Shown here in pieces: positions 1 through 13,929 of a stretch of 64,000 bases of DNA. The notes beneath the pieces were generated by a model that saw only the letters and a program-made list of their open reading frames with translations, was not told the origin of the DNA and did no database searches. The stretch spans positions 12,481,019 to 12,545,018 of the forward strand of contig CM049306.1 in assembly GCA_026874595.1 (NCBI GenBank), read 5' to 3'. The number at the start of each line of letters is the position of its first letter. Position 1 is the first letter of the stretch. Position numbers and translations under genes: made by a program. The stretch is from Sipunculus nudus (lineage: Eukaryota > Annelida > Sipuncula > Golfingiida > Sipunculidae).

Positions 1-1262
1 AGGTGAAGATTTCATTGGCGTTAATTTCATTCATGGTCATTTAGGATGTTAGAGCATTTAGAGTGTGTTATTGTATGGGATTTGTTATTATTGTAGAACT
101 GGTGCTATAGAATATTTTTATGGTATTGGTATTTTTTGGCAGTGCTACTCCGTCATTTAAGACACAATGCCGCCATCATTTATCAAACTTCGTCGTCATT
201 TTTGAAACAAATTGAGAAAATTGATCCATGGCATCTCAAAATAAAACAGTTTGCAAGACTTGCGAAAGTTTGCGAAAGATTACATTTTTTTGCAAAGTGG
301 GGTACTGCCGGGATTCGCTTTACAGATACTGTCTCCAATCCGGCCTACCAGTTTACCTTCAAAGATTTTTTAATTTAGATGAAAAAAAAACATGTCTGGT
401 TGAATCCAGAATAGGTGCGTCACGTAGGCATGTTTAGCCCGAAAAAAAATTAAAGATTATTCAAGAGAAAAAAAAACACTGACACCACAGCATCTCTCCA
501 AAACTTGCAATTTTCACATATGGGTCTCAAGAACGACGCAACAACCTCCTGACACCAACTTAAACTGCAGAAAGTGGCTTTCCCGAAGCATTATAGCGAC
601 TTTACAGTTCTGCGGGCAACAGGCCACAGGGGAGTGAAGAACATTTATTGGTTGACTGACCTGGAGAAGGCCATGTGTTAGAACAAATCCCAAGTGTCAT
701 CACCGGGTGCAAGAACTGACCCTTCACGATGACACTGATGAAACTATCTATATTCATGATGCGAACACAGGCAGGTGCCATCACTCAGCCCACACACCTG
801 AGGCGTAAAACACAGCACATTGTTCATGCAGTGGTCACGACAGAAATATCCTTACTCACCTATCCACCGCTTGCATTAACCGGTTTTCCGTTATACGGCC
901 GACGGGTGTTGGTACAGGGTCACACTGCTATGCAACGAAACCCCATACTAAATTTGACAGGGCGCCAACACACCGGCGTCCTTGGTGTCTGGATGTAAGG
1001 TAAAGCCGTCATTGCATGCGTCGGGTAAGCAGAACGTACGTTACGTGATTTCTGAGTTTTGAGTGGTAAAGACTACAACATTTTAAGCGAGTCCAATGAT
1101 ACCCAAGTTAATAAAATTACATAATTTAAAAGTTATATTCAACATTATATCCTTCAATTTAGATCAATATAGAATGTAAAGCATTAGGGCTTCACAGGTA
1201 ATGCGTGAAGTACGTCTATTCCACTGAGGTCTATACTTGTACATATTTATGAGCACTTGCAG
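1..1262. other. Unassigned sequence
   Basis: No exon, RNA gene or repeat is recognised. The part from about 590 to 1060 is visibly richer in G+C and less repetitive than its surroundings, but no frame on either strand looks protein-coding. Confidence 0.5.

Positions 1263-1263
<1 letters not shown>

Positions 1264-1308
<45 letters not shown>
1264..1308. repeat. (AT)n microsatellite
   Basis: An uninterrupted AT dinucleotide run that ends in a short TTTA repeat. Confidence 0.95.
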
Positions 1309-1312
<4 letters not shown>

Positions 1313-4300
1313 TTATTTATTTCTATAAATGGAAATTTAAAGGCGTTGTATTTCTTTAAAAAAATATCTCCCTAAATCTTGTATTTTTTGTTAAAAGTCT
1401 GATTTGGACATGCTATATAGTCCTATTCTTTAGAGAAATATGGGTCACATTGACTTAATTATTTATATTTTAATTATATGTTACTTATCTTCAATAAACA
1501 TCCCATCACACTTTCACACTGGATAATAAGTTCTGGTCCTCGGGAAATTGTATACATTTTAAAGTCCTACAATGTCACATTGGCTTTAAAGTTGTTTGAC
1601 CTTGATATTTCTTTTATTCTAAACAGCTATCATCTTTTGATTTTGCAACATTGGCATTACGAACATCATTTCCATCTGTATTGAACAAATCCTAAGTCAG
1701 GGATTTTGACTTGATACATGATTTACAAGGAAATACCTTAACCCAGCAAGCGGAACAAACAGCAGAAGAGAATGTTCTGCTGTTTAGGCTGATACAATTC
1801 GGCTTAATGGTGCGATAATTACCACACTCAATATGAATAAATGAGGCCCACGTTTAATATAGCTTGTTTACCTTAAAGTTGGTGTTCTCAGGCCTATACT
1901 AAACAGGGTATTCGGTACGACTTGGTACTAAGGATAAGAAATGTTTCATCCATAAGGACTGACAATCAAAGCAATAATAATGATAAACTATACTGAGGAA
2001 CATGTGACAGTATGCTTCAAATGAGTGGTCTGTTGACGTTATCGAAGGTCCCGCTATTATCAGAGCTTTATCATGGTATCTGATGAATTGTGTATCGCTA
2101 CATTTTAATTAACAGAACATGCTGCTGTAGAAAGATGAAGCTAAACATAAAGTCTGACTTTAACACTTGCACATTCACCCTGCATACCCTGTCCTCACGG
2201 TAAGTTTTAGACAAGGTATTGGTACTTGGTACGAAGGATTTGAAAGCCGCCGACTCATTACAAGCTTTTAGCGGGCAGTTTATTCTAAAAATGACTTCAG
2301 ACGTTCAGGAAGATGTCAAGCTGAATGGGTCACGCACAAACATATAGTATAAAACAAAAACACGGAAACAGGCAGAGGTTTAATGTCTCCAACATATTCC
2401 TTCAGTATTCCGGTAAGAAGAAGAAAAAAATGATGATGGTTTTTGTGGAAACCTCGTTCATCAGTACGAGGACGCCGATATCCAGAAGTTCATGTAACCC
2501 AGGATTCGTTATCTCCATCTTAAAAACAGACACAGGTCTCCGTATGCCGGGGGGTTTGGGATATATTGATAAATCTTCCCTGCTGGGACAAAGTCCTTGT
2601 AACTTGTGGTTTTTCTTTGGAAGTCGGGCGGTCATATCCGATTAGATCAATTTTTTTCCTAATCTTATAAGAGAATGTATAGATATATCACCGAACCGGG
2701 ACATAAACCTTGGAATTTCTTTCTGATTTCAATAAGGTAGAACACTCACTCAAGAAGTAATTCATCCGATCTCTCCTATAATTTTATAATAAGACGTTGT
2801 ATTATTGATATACCGTCGTCAGTGGTATATATGACTACAGTTATCTGGTTGTTCAGAAAGGATCGGGCGCTCACATGAGAATTGGTTCTGTGGATCTCCC
2901 CTAATGTTATCAAAACATGGCTCCCTGACATATTACCCATACTGCACGATATATAACCTCTAGACTTTATCGGCTTACAAAGGTCGGGCGCTAACATGAA
3001 AAACGATTTATCAAAATGTCCTTTTTATAGAAACTTGGATTTGTATTGATAAATACGCACCCCCCCCCCCCCCCTTATTTGTGTGCTTCTGCTTGTTGTC
3101 TCCGATTGTGGGATATTTATATAAGAACAGATTAATAAAAATCCGTTACTGTATTTACATTCATGAATGGGAATACAGTCGGTAGATTCATGAATACTTA
3201 CATGGGAAACACCACCTGATGTATGAAAAATGCATAACTTGACAACTGCTTGTCTGTGGATTTATGACCCACCAAAGGTTGTTTCTGATAAAAAAAAAAG
3301 AGGACGCATGCGCAAAACAATAATGATTCATTTTTACGGCAAAAGTAACTTTCATCACAAATATAAGAATACTACTTTATCCTCAAGAAGCAAGCAAAAT
3401 AAAATCACGGCCAAAGTGATATTTTTTTTTTTTGAATCTTATTATTGTTTGACATTCATAAATAGTTCTACAAAGGGGGCTTTGATTAATCTAGCTTTTT
3501 TATTCACTTAGTGAACGTTTCTGAATGAACTTCTGAGTGTTTTATTGACATGGTGACTACTGAGTTCCTCAGTCACGCCCACTCACTGGTATTAATCTTG
3601 TTGTGGCCAAAATAAGAGCATAAAGATAACAATTAAACATCTTACACATAAAAAATATACTTGGTTTATTTATTTATGTATATCAAAATAATTATACAGG
3701 GTAACCACTTCAGTTATAAAAACTGTTCTTACACAGGGCCCTGTCATTATGCAATATGATAAAATATACATAAAATGATAAAATTTACAATAGTCTTATG
3801 ATATGGTGAAAGCACTAATTTTACAAGTACAGAAATATGATGTATTACATATCAGAAAATAATTATTGCATATATATCATAATGCTCAAGCCCCATCCTA
3901 AAGTAAAAATCACAAGTAAGTTAATTATACAATCACGTCAAAACTGTGTGTCAGTTGACATAAAATGATTAAACATGGCATAATCAAAATATACTCCGCA
4001 CATCGCAATTCAAAAGGGGATCATTTATATAGTAAAAAGATAATGTTATTAAAAGTTTCTCTTCAATTATACAAAACTAAGAAATTAAAAGGAAAGCTTT
4101 TACCTTTCGTTTGAAAGTTGGTAATGATTGTAAAGACCTGGTGTCTTAAGGTAATGAGTTTCAAACAGAAGGACCTTGGTAAGAAAAGCTTTTTCTGTAG
4201 TACTAATTTCTCGGTTTCGGCACTGATAGGAGGCCTCACGCTGCAGATCTATTAACATAGTTGTGGATATCATTGACAAACATAAAAATTGTAAGGATTG

Positions 4301-4985
4301 TAAATGCGAATTTGATGAACATTTCTAAACACGAAATTAGGTTGTGGTTCTTTATAAATTCCATTATTTGATTTTTTATTAATTTTTCAAGAATATTTGC
4401 AACATGTGGAATAATTGAAATGGGTCAATAATTTATCGTTTCATTATATTTTCCTTTTAATTCTTGTCTTCCTCTAATCAAATGGTACCAGCCATAATAT
4501 ATAAATACACTCTGTAATCAGGCATTTTGGAAAGTACTGAAACTTCCAGGCATTACGCATAACAAAGCAAAATATGTAATATAATATTCTCAATTTCTTG
4601 TGCCGTATTTTCCAGCACGATTTATTATTATAGGCATTCAAATTATGGATCTTGCTGAAGTATAGTTTTATCTGCTGGCTTTGAAATTTGGCAATGATTT
4701 GCATACTCCGATCGATTTGATAAAAACCATATGCGCGCCACATCATGTCGGTTTCACCATCGTCGTTTTCTACATTGATCTACTGATGTGCTAAGAACTG
4801 GCCAGCCCACACTTTACCCTTCCTTTGAATATAATGGATACAGAGGGTACCATTTGTAATTAACCTCTGTCAGGCTTTAATGCATGATATCTGGCAAACT
4901 CTGACAAGTTGTTGAAAATACATCAGGAGCCAGCCACTGGTTTCATCCGCTTATCTACTCTTCTGACGGAAATATAGTGTCTTTT
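1309..4985. other. Unassigned AT-rich sequence
   Basis: No supported gene. A C homopolymer of about 16 nt lies at 3059-3074. Short open frames here have no recognisable motif. Confidence 0.5.
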
Positions 4986-4989
4986 TGTA

Positions 4990-5240
4990 TATAACTGAAT
5001 GATGGATAACTGTTAGTTCTGGCTCGTCTGGTCAGACGGGGGATCGAGGGTTCGAATATCAGCCGAGGAATCATAAGATTTTCATGGTAGCCCCCCCCCC
5101 CCCCAACCCCAGGGTGAGCGCTCCGCAGTGGGAAGACTGGCCAACGGTGGTGTTTCACTCACAGACATATGCGCCTTTGGGGGTTCCTCGGTGTTATTTC
5201 CAAGCAAAGGACTAGTTACACGCTGAGGACCGACGGTTGC
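4990..5240 (+). mobile_element. tRNA-derived SINE-like sequence
   Basis: A pol III A-box-like TGGCTCGTCTGG (5020-5031) is followed about 30 nt later by a B-box-like GGTTCGAATATC (5049-5060), the spacing of a tRNA. The flanks do not fold into a normal tRNA acceptor stem, so a SINE head is more likely than a tRNA gene. A C homopolymer (about 5091-5105) interrupts the body. Confidence 0.45.
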
Positions 5241-8034
5241 GGTAACCTTAGACCCAATGTTACCACCATGTCACTAAGTCCGAAACCTAAACTGAATCTT
5301 ACTGATGAACATATACATAGATGAGCCAGCATAATCAGTGACCCATGGACCATGACGCTCAGCTATAGACATATGTTACTAGAGGCCATAGGGAACATAG
5401 AAATATGTCACTTAATCTAGTGTTTCCAAGGAAAGTTTACCACAACAGTTTATGTGTAATATTTGAACGTCTCAAGCTCAATGCTTATAATTAACGTCCT
5501 GTTATGGGTCAGACTTCTGAACTTCTTTTTTTACATTATTTCCATCCCGATCTTCTGAGAAATCTCATTATGCCTGTTGTGGAGCTGGAACTTTGTGACA
5601 GCTACGATTTGTGCCCTGCGTTGGGATAAACCAATGCTATTTGAAAAACTACTAGTAATAATGATGTTAAAATTCTTATAGACCGACCAGCACAGAAAAT
5701 ACTATTTCAATTCATCAATCTATTCCTTTGAGATCTGGTCGTTCGCATGTATGTTTTAGTATCAACAACCTTCAGAGCTACTGAAACCTATGTTTTCTTC
5801 CATAACTCGGATAACTTACGTCACAGTCAATTAACCATAACATTCCACTGATGACCTATAAGGACCATTCATCGTGTGAAGCATGAATTTGTGCCCTTTT
5901 AAATTTCGGATAATAGGGTTGTAATTTGTCATTCTCAAAAATTCAAGTAAAAAAGTGTAATAATAAAAATATTGCAGTTGGCGCCACCTGTATGCTGCAG
6001 CAGTCTAAGTCCTGCAAGATCAATGGGCTTTTCTAATTTCATAAAAATCCACGCAGCTGTCCCTGAGTAATCTGACCTTTTGTCTAGATTGTCTATTGCA
6101 ATAATAGATTTTGTTCAGTACATACATTTAAGGATGGTAAATATGTTACTGGAATGAATGAAGAATGTGAATGATTTAGAAAAACCTCATTTTAATAAAT
6201 ACGAGAATACATAGATATATTATAAATATATATATCAATCAGAAATTGGGCATATCGTGATATAAGTAAGCCTTAAAATAGGTCATTCTACGTTATGTCT
6301 TGAAATGTTATAGTCATATCAGGAAATATATATAAAGGATTGATAGAAATGGAGTCTATACTGGCCAGAGCTCGAAATCTTGAAGGAATCTAGGACATGT
6401 ATCTCGAAAATATTTTAAAATGTCGTTTTGATTAATGGTCTTTAGAGCAGAAATCCTGATTTATTCACTGGAATCTTTATAATTTTTGTCGGGTCAACCT
6501 GATTTTTCACTAGTTATTCTTAGCATTTAATGTATACATAAGTTAAGATAAATACTTAAGTCAGGATCAATATAAAATAGCAAATGTACTGTTAAACAAT
6601 ACCTTGGTGTCGAAAAGTGAGGAACAGAGAGATATGTCCCTCCCTTTTCTCCGTCAGTTTGAGAGATTTTGAAAATCGTCACTAAATACATAAAACACGA
6701 GACGAAGAAGAAACATTCTCCCGCTGTATTTGAATCAGAACAAATTATATTATTCATCTTTTTATTATGCTATAAACACGGGCCCTCCGGCAAAATGTAT
6801 AGAGCAATAAATCTGAATTGTACATATTCAAAACACTGTCATTGATTGTTAAATTCATATGCGGTCAAGCATTCACACAACCATATGGTTCCATCTTTCA
6901 GGTCAAAATAGGTAAGCCAAAACCAGTCAGCCACCTAAATTAAGAACAATCCATGCATTCATTACTAAGAAGTCGGAATCTTCAGGCACAAATGTATTAG
7001 TGGGAAATTATTCTGCGGTGTCTTTGATAGTTCTGAAGAGCTTACAAGATTGAATTTATTAGGATTTTAGGATATATGTTTAAATCGGAAAAATTATATT
7101 GGACCACCTTGACACATGCAAATTGTTATGTTTAAGATTTTCATAGCCACGTTTTTACCAAACAACATTATCATTGAGAAACTCACTATTGGGTTTTGAC
7201 AGACCTCTTATCACGAATGTTAAATTACTTTACCTTATAACGGTCCCTAGTGTGGAAGTATTAAGCAAACCGTGTTTTCAATTCACTTAATGACCCCATA
7301 TTTCCATGTTCAATCGGGCATATGTGATTTGACATTTGTGAATATTCCTTAGGGTTCTTCCTGCATCTGGAACACCCACACCAAAATCTAACGGATTCTT
7401 TATTCTCTATTACAATGGGATTCCGTTCATGAATGCACGAGTTATTTTGAGAAGAAACACACAACCACACATGTACATGAATGGGATGAACGCATAATGG
7501 CGGAGGCAAAAAGCGGTTGTAACAATTCTAAAAAAAAGTAAAAGAATTGTTTGTCTCGAATACACCTTGTTTGGCTCCCTTAATCAAACATTTCTTAATC
7601 AATTAATTTCTGTGGTCACACTTTTTATCTAAAAGAACACTACCTGCACTTCTTCATCTTTAGAAACTATGCAGTGTCACCTGAATCATCAGGTAATGTC
7701 TGTTAGGTGTGAACCTTTAATTTTATTTAATTAACATTTATTGGTGATGTTTAGACTGTAGTTGTCAGCTTCTAGATTCTTGCGCTACGTTGCTCAAGAA
7801 TTATAATGACACAGGGCATGGACTAGTTAACACATTCAATAGCTATTAGCAATTAACCCGATTAAACTAACAACAGGCTCTAGCGGTTGAGTAATTACAC
7901 TGGACGACACATTATAATTTTAAATGACACATCTAGAGGTCGATGTTACATTATTTTAAAATTTTAATTACAAAAAAAAACATTATTTGTAATGATCAGT
8001 GTTTTATTAATATGCCAGACTGAATATAAATCAA
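5241..8034. other. Unassigned AT-rich sequence
   Basis: Nothing coding or repetitive could be supported on either strand. Confidence 0.5.
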
Positions 8035-8383
8035 TAGTGGTAGGAATTGGTTTGAAAATTATAAGGGATGATTGATAAATGAAAACGAACAATAATTGCT
8101 TATTTTATGTACTTTCTATATTTCATTACAAACTGCAGTACACTAGTACCTTAAATATTGACCCTATCCAAGGTCGACTTGCCATTGGACTATTGTTGGC
8201 TGCGCAGGTTTCCATTCTGATACTGTTCGTTACTTTGTGTTTATATATCTCCGACAGGAATAGATTCTTTGCATGTGCATACATAATCGTTTTTAATCGA
8301 TTATGCAGAAATGTAATCGATTTAATCGATTTCGAAAGAAAACGACCAGTCCTCGATTTAATCGATTAATCAGCATGCCACTA
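8035..8383 (+). mobile_element. hAT-like MITE, copy 1
   Basis: About 349 bp, matching 59686-60060 on the opposite strand over its whole length. Shared landmarks include GTAGGAATTGG near one end and blocks of AATCGATTTAATCGATT near the other. Ends read TAGTGGTAGG and (reverse strand) TAGTGGCATG. The 8-bp flanks are TAAATCAA and CAAAGCAA (6/8 identical), compatible with an old 8-bp target duplication as made by hAT elements. No transposase is encoded. Repeated ATCGAT palindromes give the right half self-complementarity. Confidence 0.6.
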
Positions 8384-9854
8384 CAAAGCAATTCAGACGT
8401 CGAATATACGGTGAAATTTTTAAAATCACTACATATCATTAATTTTTATTATATAAAAAAAATTTTAAAAGTTGGTCGAGAATATTAAAACATTCCAAGA
8501 TAGTTCAGACAAAAAATTAACTGATTTACTATAAGCATGGAATATTGGCTTGCTTTCTTTGTATTGGGCTTAGTGTCTGTAAAAACGCTTGTGTAAAGTA
8601 TTTGAAAATACTTCGATGATATATTCTATAAAACACACGTGTCATGTATATTACAGAAAATTCTAATCGATGATGAAAAATGTCTGACAGGAATGAGAAT
8701 TTGCAACAGTATGACAAAAGAAATTCTTTTTGGTAAGTAAAATGCAAGTAAGAAAAGTTAACGGAAAGATTCACGATTTTGAAACATGGCAACACTGCTA
8801 TATGGTTGATTTGAGGCGCAGGAACAGCAGACGAACCCAGAAAACCTGTCCAGCATTTGAGCAGCTCCATCACGGACTGTGAATCTGTAGGTAGATGGCC
8901 ACAGACTGTAGCCGCTTGCTGCCACATTCAGGTATTCACACTATCACTGCTACATTTTCTGGTAGAGAAAATATAATGCCATTTTTCTCTGTAAGTTTAT
9001 TAAATTGTTTTTTAAGCCAGCGACGTTTTGTCTGTATTAAGACTGATTACGTGCAGCTGTAAAGTTGAATTTCCGACGGAATTCAGATCCTATTCACATC
9101 ATGATTCAATCAAGTTGAAAATAACCGACTGATGTTATAGACTTTATAGCCAATTAAGAAGTCAAATAAAAGTATGATCGCCAGTCTTTTGATCAAGGAC
9201 GGCCTCGGTGATCTAAATATGGGCTGGATGACCACATGTTTAAGCCATTTGGTATTCGCTTTCCAACGCGGCAACCATCTTCAAGTTTTGAAGAGGATAC
9301 GGGAATTGGTAATTAAGCTTAAATATGGATGACTTGAAACTTCAGTTAATTACTCAATTAGCCGGTACTTATGAAAATTTGTCGTAAAACTATTGGTTAC
9401 GGCATGAGAATCTAAATTAGTATCAGGTTACCCGATTATTATTCCTGCCTATCTCCCCCGGGCTTTCAGAAATGGAAACAACAGAATTCCCGCTGATGCC
9501 GGCGGTCATTTTATTATCGACGAGATATTATGAGAAACAGGAAAAACCAGAAATATAATACAACTATTATCATAAAAGAGTTAATACAGCCAATCAATCT
9601 GTAGCTAGGGTAACCGCAAAGGCCCACGCAAAAGAAAGGGGAGAATTTTCTAGTTCTGAACTGGTACGAGGCTTAGATAGGATTCCGGGTAGAGAGATCA
9701 GAGACGGCCCAAGTGACGCCCTACACACTAGAATCGTTACTGATATAATAGAATAATTATTGCCTCTGCCGGGAGTTAATGCGTTCATCATCTTTTGTGT
9801 GTGTATTTGTGTATGTTTGTTCACAACATATCTCGCGCTATCCTGAATAGTCCG
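8384..9854. other. Unassigned sequence
   Basis: No gene supported. A 132-codon minus-strand frame (8529-8927) has no recognisable motif and no splice context. Confidence 0.45.
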
Positions 9855-10014
9855 GGGGCTGAGGGCGGTCCTGTGTGCAATCGTATGTCCCCTAATTTTT
9901 ACTTCTGATCAAGGTAGGACATCTTTAGAGGAGTAAAAAAACTTGGGTGTACATCCTGGATCGCGGGCAGAAAGGGTGAAATTCAAGATGGCGTCCAAGA
10001 TGGCCGCCGAACTA

Positions 10015-10990
10015 TTGAATCATACATAACTCGAAAAGTAATTGGGGTAGGGGATTGATTTTGGTGTCTTTGCCTATGTTTTCAGGGTCAAGGAATCATT
10101 CGAAACTATTTCCAAGAGAATACCGTATTTGGTTTCGGTGATATTTAATATTGCTGCCAATATGACCGCCGTACCATAAAATCATACATAACTCGAAAAT
10201 TATTTGAGGTTGGGGAATGATTTTGGTGTCTTTGCCTATGTTTTCAGAGTCAAGGAATCTACTGAAACCATTTCCAAGACAATACCGTATTTGAATACGG
10301 TGATATTCAATATGGCTGCCAATATGACCGCCGTACCATAAAATCATACATATCTCAAAAAGTTATTGAGGTAAGCAAATGATTTTGGTGTCTTTGCCTA
10401 TGTTTTCACGGTCAAGGAATCTATTGAAACCATTTCCAAGGCAGTGCCGTATTTGGTTACGGTGATATTCAATATGGCTGCCAATATGGCCGCCGTACCA
10501 TAAAATCATACATAACTCAAAAAGTTATTGAGGTAAGGGAATGATTTTGGTGTCTTTGCCTATGTTTTCAGGGTCAAAGAATCTATTGAAACCATTTCCA
10601 AGACAATACCGTATTTGGTTACGGTGATATTTAATATGGCTGCCAATATGGCCGCTGTACAATACAATCATACATAACTCGAAAAGTATTTGAGGTAGGG
10701 GAATGATTTTGGTATTATCGTCTACGTTTATCAGGGCCCAGGAGACTATTTAAATTACCTTCAAGACTATACTCTTTTTGTTTCTGGGGATATTTAATAT
10801 GGCTGTCAGTATTGCCATTGTACATTTGAACATGTATGACACTCCATGGAATAGAGGTAGGGGTTTTATTTTGGTATCTCTGCCCCTGTTGTCAGGGTCA
10901 AAGAATCTACTGAAACCACTCCAAGACAATACCGTATGCAAATATGGCTTCTTAACAGTAGAGTCATACCTGACAAGCCAAGGAATTAAG
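10015..10990 (+). repeat. Left-arm array of 162-bp units
   Basis: The marker CATACATAACTC recurs at 10021, 10183, 10345 (one change), 10507 and 10669, exactly 162 bp each time. A degraded form follows at 10831 and a shorter step to about 10975. Each unit contains the phrases TTTGGTGTCTTTGCCTATG, TTTCAGGGTCAAGGAATC and AATATGGCTGCCAATATG. Units decay towards the element centre. Confidence 0.9.
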
Positions 10991-11039
10991 GTTAGCGATT
11001 CAGTTTGGTATCTTTGCCTATGTTTTCAATGTCTGAAAT

Positions 11040-13084
11040 TCTTGAAATTATTTTCAAGAAAGTTTTTTTTTGTTTTGGTGTTAGTTAACATTAGCTGCCA
11101 ATATAAGTTTTTTTGATAACTGCTAAATTTCTTTAACATTTAATATATTGTGTGCTCAAATCATGTTCTGTCACAAGTCTTGGAGAACATATGTCCCATT
11201 GACTTTATTTTTTTATGTCCAAGGAGACATTACAATAACCTCCTTTTACTTTAGCTATAAGACATTTTTTATATCAAACATTTAAGACTGATGCCCTGTC
11301 TGACTTTCTGGGTGCTCACTATTAGACTTGCTGCTTGTAGCTAAAAAAATACAGATCACCATGACCCAGTTTCAATTGTTGATGGAGATTTAGGGTGGAC
11401 CTCAAATTTTATGTGAGAAGATTCTAGGTCAAACTGTAATGATTTGTACTAATCTGACTTTCAGTGTTAAATTCCTTTATCTAACAGCATTAAGGTTACA
11501 GGGATCTAATATAGGGATTCGAGAAAACTTTCCAAAGACCTCTCTGGATGTTATATTAGAACCTAATTTCAGGTTTCAAAGGAGATTTGCCAAGAACTTC
11601 CCTGGATGTTAGGTTAAAATATTCTAGGGTTTACGGACACCATTTGAATCCAGTCAGACTGTCTGGGTGTTCAAAATCATCTTTTAGCTCTGTAGCCTGC
11701 AGAATATATGTCACGATGAATTAACTTTTGAATTCCTTGAAGATATTTCAAGAAGCTCCTCTCCTGCGTTAGAGGATTCTGGGCCTATATGATGCTATAA
11801 GTGCCAATCTGACATCCAGGGTGCACAAATAATTTTTTCCTATAGCCGGTAGAATGTAAATCACAGTGACCTAATTTCTTTTTTTAAGTATATTTGCCTA
11901 GGCAAATGACGTACAGTCTGCTGAGCTAAAAGAACAACAAACATGAAAAAATGAAGAACTTGAGATAAATCCAGAGCAAAAGATGTTCTGCCAGTGGAAC
12001 AATCGCATATACCAACAGGCTATGTTGTTGACATAAATGTCATGACATAAATAATAAAAATCAGTGTTAACATCTTTAGGGAACTATTTGAACAGTTCCA
12101 TGGCTTGGTGCTCGGATATGTGTCAAATTGCACAATGTATAGGTTTCATTTTCTACTCTTATATCAAGTTATCTGTGAAAGACAACAGCGCACATTGAAA
12201 ACTCCTGTTCTTGTTAGCAATATTTCTCTGGACACCAAACAACTAAGGGATCTGGACATGTGTTCTCAATCATCAAATAATAAAATTAAACTTGAAGCTT
12301 TCCTCAGAAAGTGTCCAGTGAAATATTTTTTTTTACTCAGAAAGACCTGAGTGTACATTAAATAGTGCAGGTTGGTTAATATTTCCCTGAAGACACAGTC
12401 GGTCAGAAAATGGATCGCTCACACATCATCCTGAATTAGTCTCTGATCATGAAGAGGTGGATGTCCCAATCATTCCTCTTGTCCTCTTTTGGGATAAGAA
12501 ATGAGCTGAAACAGATCGTGATAATCGCTGGTAAAACAGATACTTGTATTGTGCTTTTCACATCTGTTTGTGTCAAGGGGACTTATTGACCTGTGGCTCA
12601 GGGGATGAACTGGAGACAAAAACGAGGTATATTCCAATTCATGATCCGACAGAAGAGTCGCCCAGCTAATATTTATGTTTTAGCCATTCATTTCTTGACT
12701 GAAAATGGCGTTACTAGCATATTTGGACCACTGTACCAAAGCAACAACAATAAAGCAATTGTCTCCAATATCCTTTCTAGAGATTTCAGACGGATGAATG
12801 GAAATATACAAGACTGTGCAATGCAGAAAAAAACTAAAAAAAATTTTAAAAAAACTACCAAAAACATCATCAGGCCGGCATTCTACACTAGTTTCTATAT
12901 TGTGTATGGTCTTGCAGGAAGTCCGTGTTGCTTGACTTCTAAGGATATTAAGTTAAATGTTAATACACTCTGGCATATTGGCAGCCATAGTAAATTTCAT
13001 CATCATCAAATACTTTATCAACAAAATAATTTCAAGAGATACGTTGACCTTGAAGACCCCAAAATCAATCACCAAGCTGCATTC
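11040..13084. other. Centre of the foldback element, no supported gene
   Basis: A 172-codon frame at 12593-13111 and an 81-codon frame at 12105-12350 show no recognisable domain, and the first runs into the right-arm repeats. Phrases such as CTGGGTGCTCA near 11300 resemble the reverse of family A units. Confidence 0.5.
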
Positions 13085-13800
13085 CTTGGTGAACTTTGGA
13101 TGATTCAATGACATGGCCGCCATATCGGAGCCATATTAAATTCCACTTTAGCCTGAAAAGATACCGGCCTGATGATGGTTTTGGTAGTTTTTTACCATTG
13201 AAAATTTAACAAAAGACAACAAAATCAATCTTGTCTCGATTCTTTAGTGAGTTTCTCATGTTTGAATTGTGCAGTTGCTATATTGGTAGCCATAATGGTA
13301 ACCATGTTGAATTTTACCATAACCCAATACAGTATTGTCTTAAAATAATTTCAATAGATCCTTTAACCCTTAAAACATAGGCAAGACATCGAAACAATAC
13401 CTCCAACCTTAATTCCTTGGATAGTCAGACATGGTGCAATGGTACAGTGGCCATAATGGCAGCCACATTGAATATCACGATAACCAAATCCGGTATTGTC
13501 TTGAAAAATGGTTTGAATAGATTCTTTGATCCTGAAAACATAGGCAAAGACATTAAAAGACTAACCGCTACTTTAATTCCTTGGATTGTCATACATGATC
13601 CAATGGTTCATTGGTTGCTTTCTTTGCAGCCATATTAAATATCCCCTTAACCAGAAACAGTATAGTCTTGGAAATAATTAAAAGAGACTCCTGGGCCCTA
13701 AAAACATAGGCAAAGACACCAAAATCAACCCCCTACCTCAATTACTTTTTGAGTTATATATGATTCAATGGTTCGGCGGCCATCTTGGACGCCATCTTGA
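13085..13800 (-). repeat. Right-arm array, inverted copies of the 162-bp unit
   Basis: Reverse-complement units are recognisable by CATAGGCAAAGACA and GCCATATTGG/GCAGCCAT-type phrases, with unit starts near 13097, 13262, 13430, 13590 and 13760 (about 160-168 bp apart). The outermost unit is the best preserved, mirroring the left arm. Confidence 0.8.
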
Positions 13801-13929
13801 ATTTCACCCTTTCTGCCCACGATCCAGAATGTCTACCCAAGTTTTTTTTGTCCCCATAAGGGGGTCCTACCTGGATCAGAAGTCAAAATTAGAGGACATA
13901 TGATTGCACACAGGACCCCCCTCAGCCCC

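Larger units (their letters stand above)
9855..13929. mobile_element. Foldback-type element with long tandem-repeat inverted arms
   Basis: The left end GGGGCTGAGGG and the right end CCCTCAGCCCC are inverted, and similarity continues inward. Both ends hold GGTCCTGTGTGCAATC, ACTTCTGATC, GGTAGGAC, AAACTTGGGT, and GGGCAGAAAGGGTGAAATTC followed by the AAGATGGC motif. The inverted match then runs into tandem arrays of a 162-bp unit on each side, in opposite orientation, so each arm is roughly 1 kb. The centre (about 11.0-12.95 kb) is non-coding in appearance and contains pieces resembling family A tandem units in reverse. The architecture is that of foldback or TU-type elements. No clear target duplication was found. 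Confidence 0.7.

Noticed and set aside
8529-8927. 132-codon minus-strand gene
   Set aside because: No recognisable motif, composition follows the AT-rich background, and no splice or poly(A) context.
12593-13111. 172-codon gene in the foldback centre
   Set aside because: Low-complexity Lys/Asn-rich part, runs into the arm repeats, no domain recognised.
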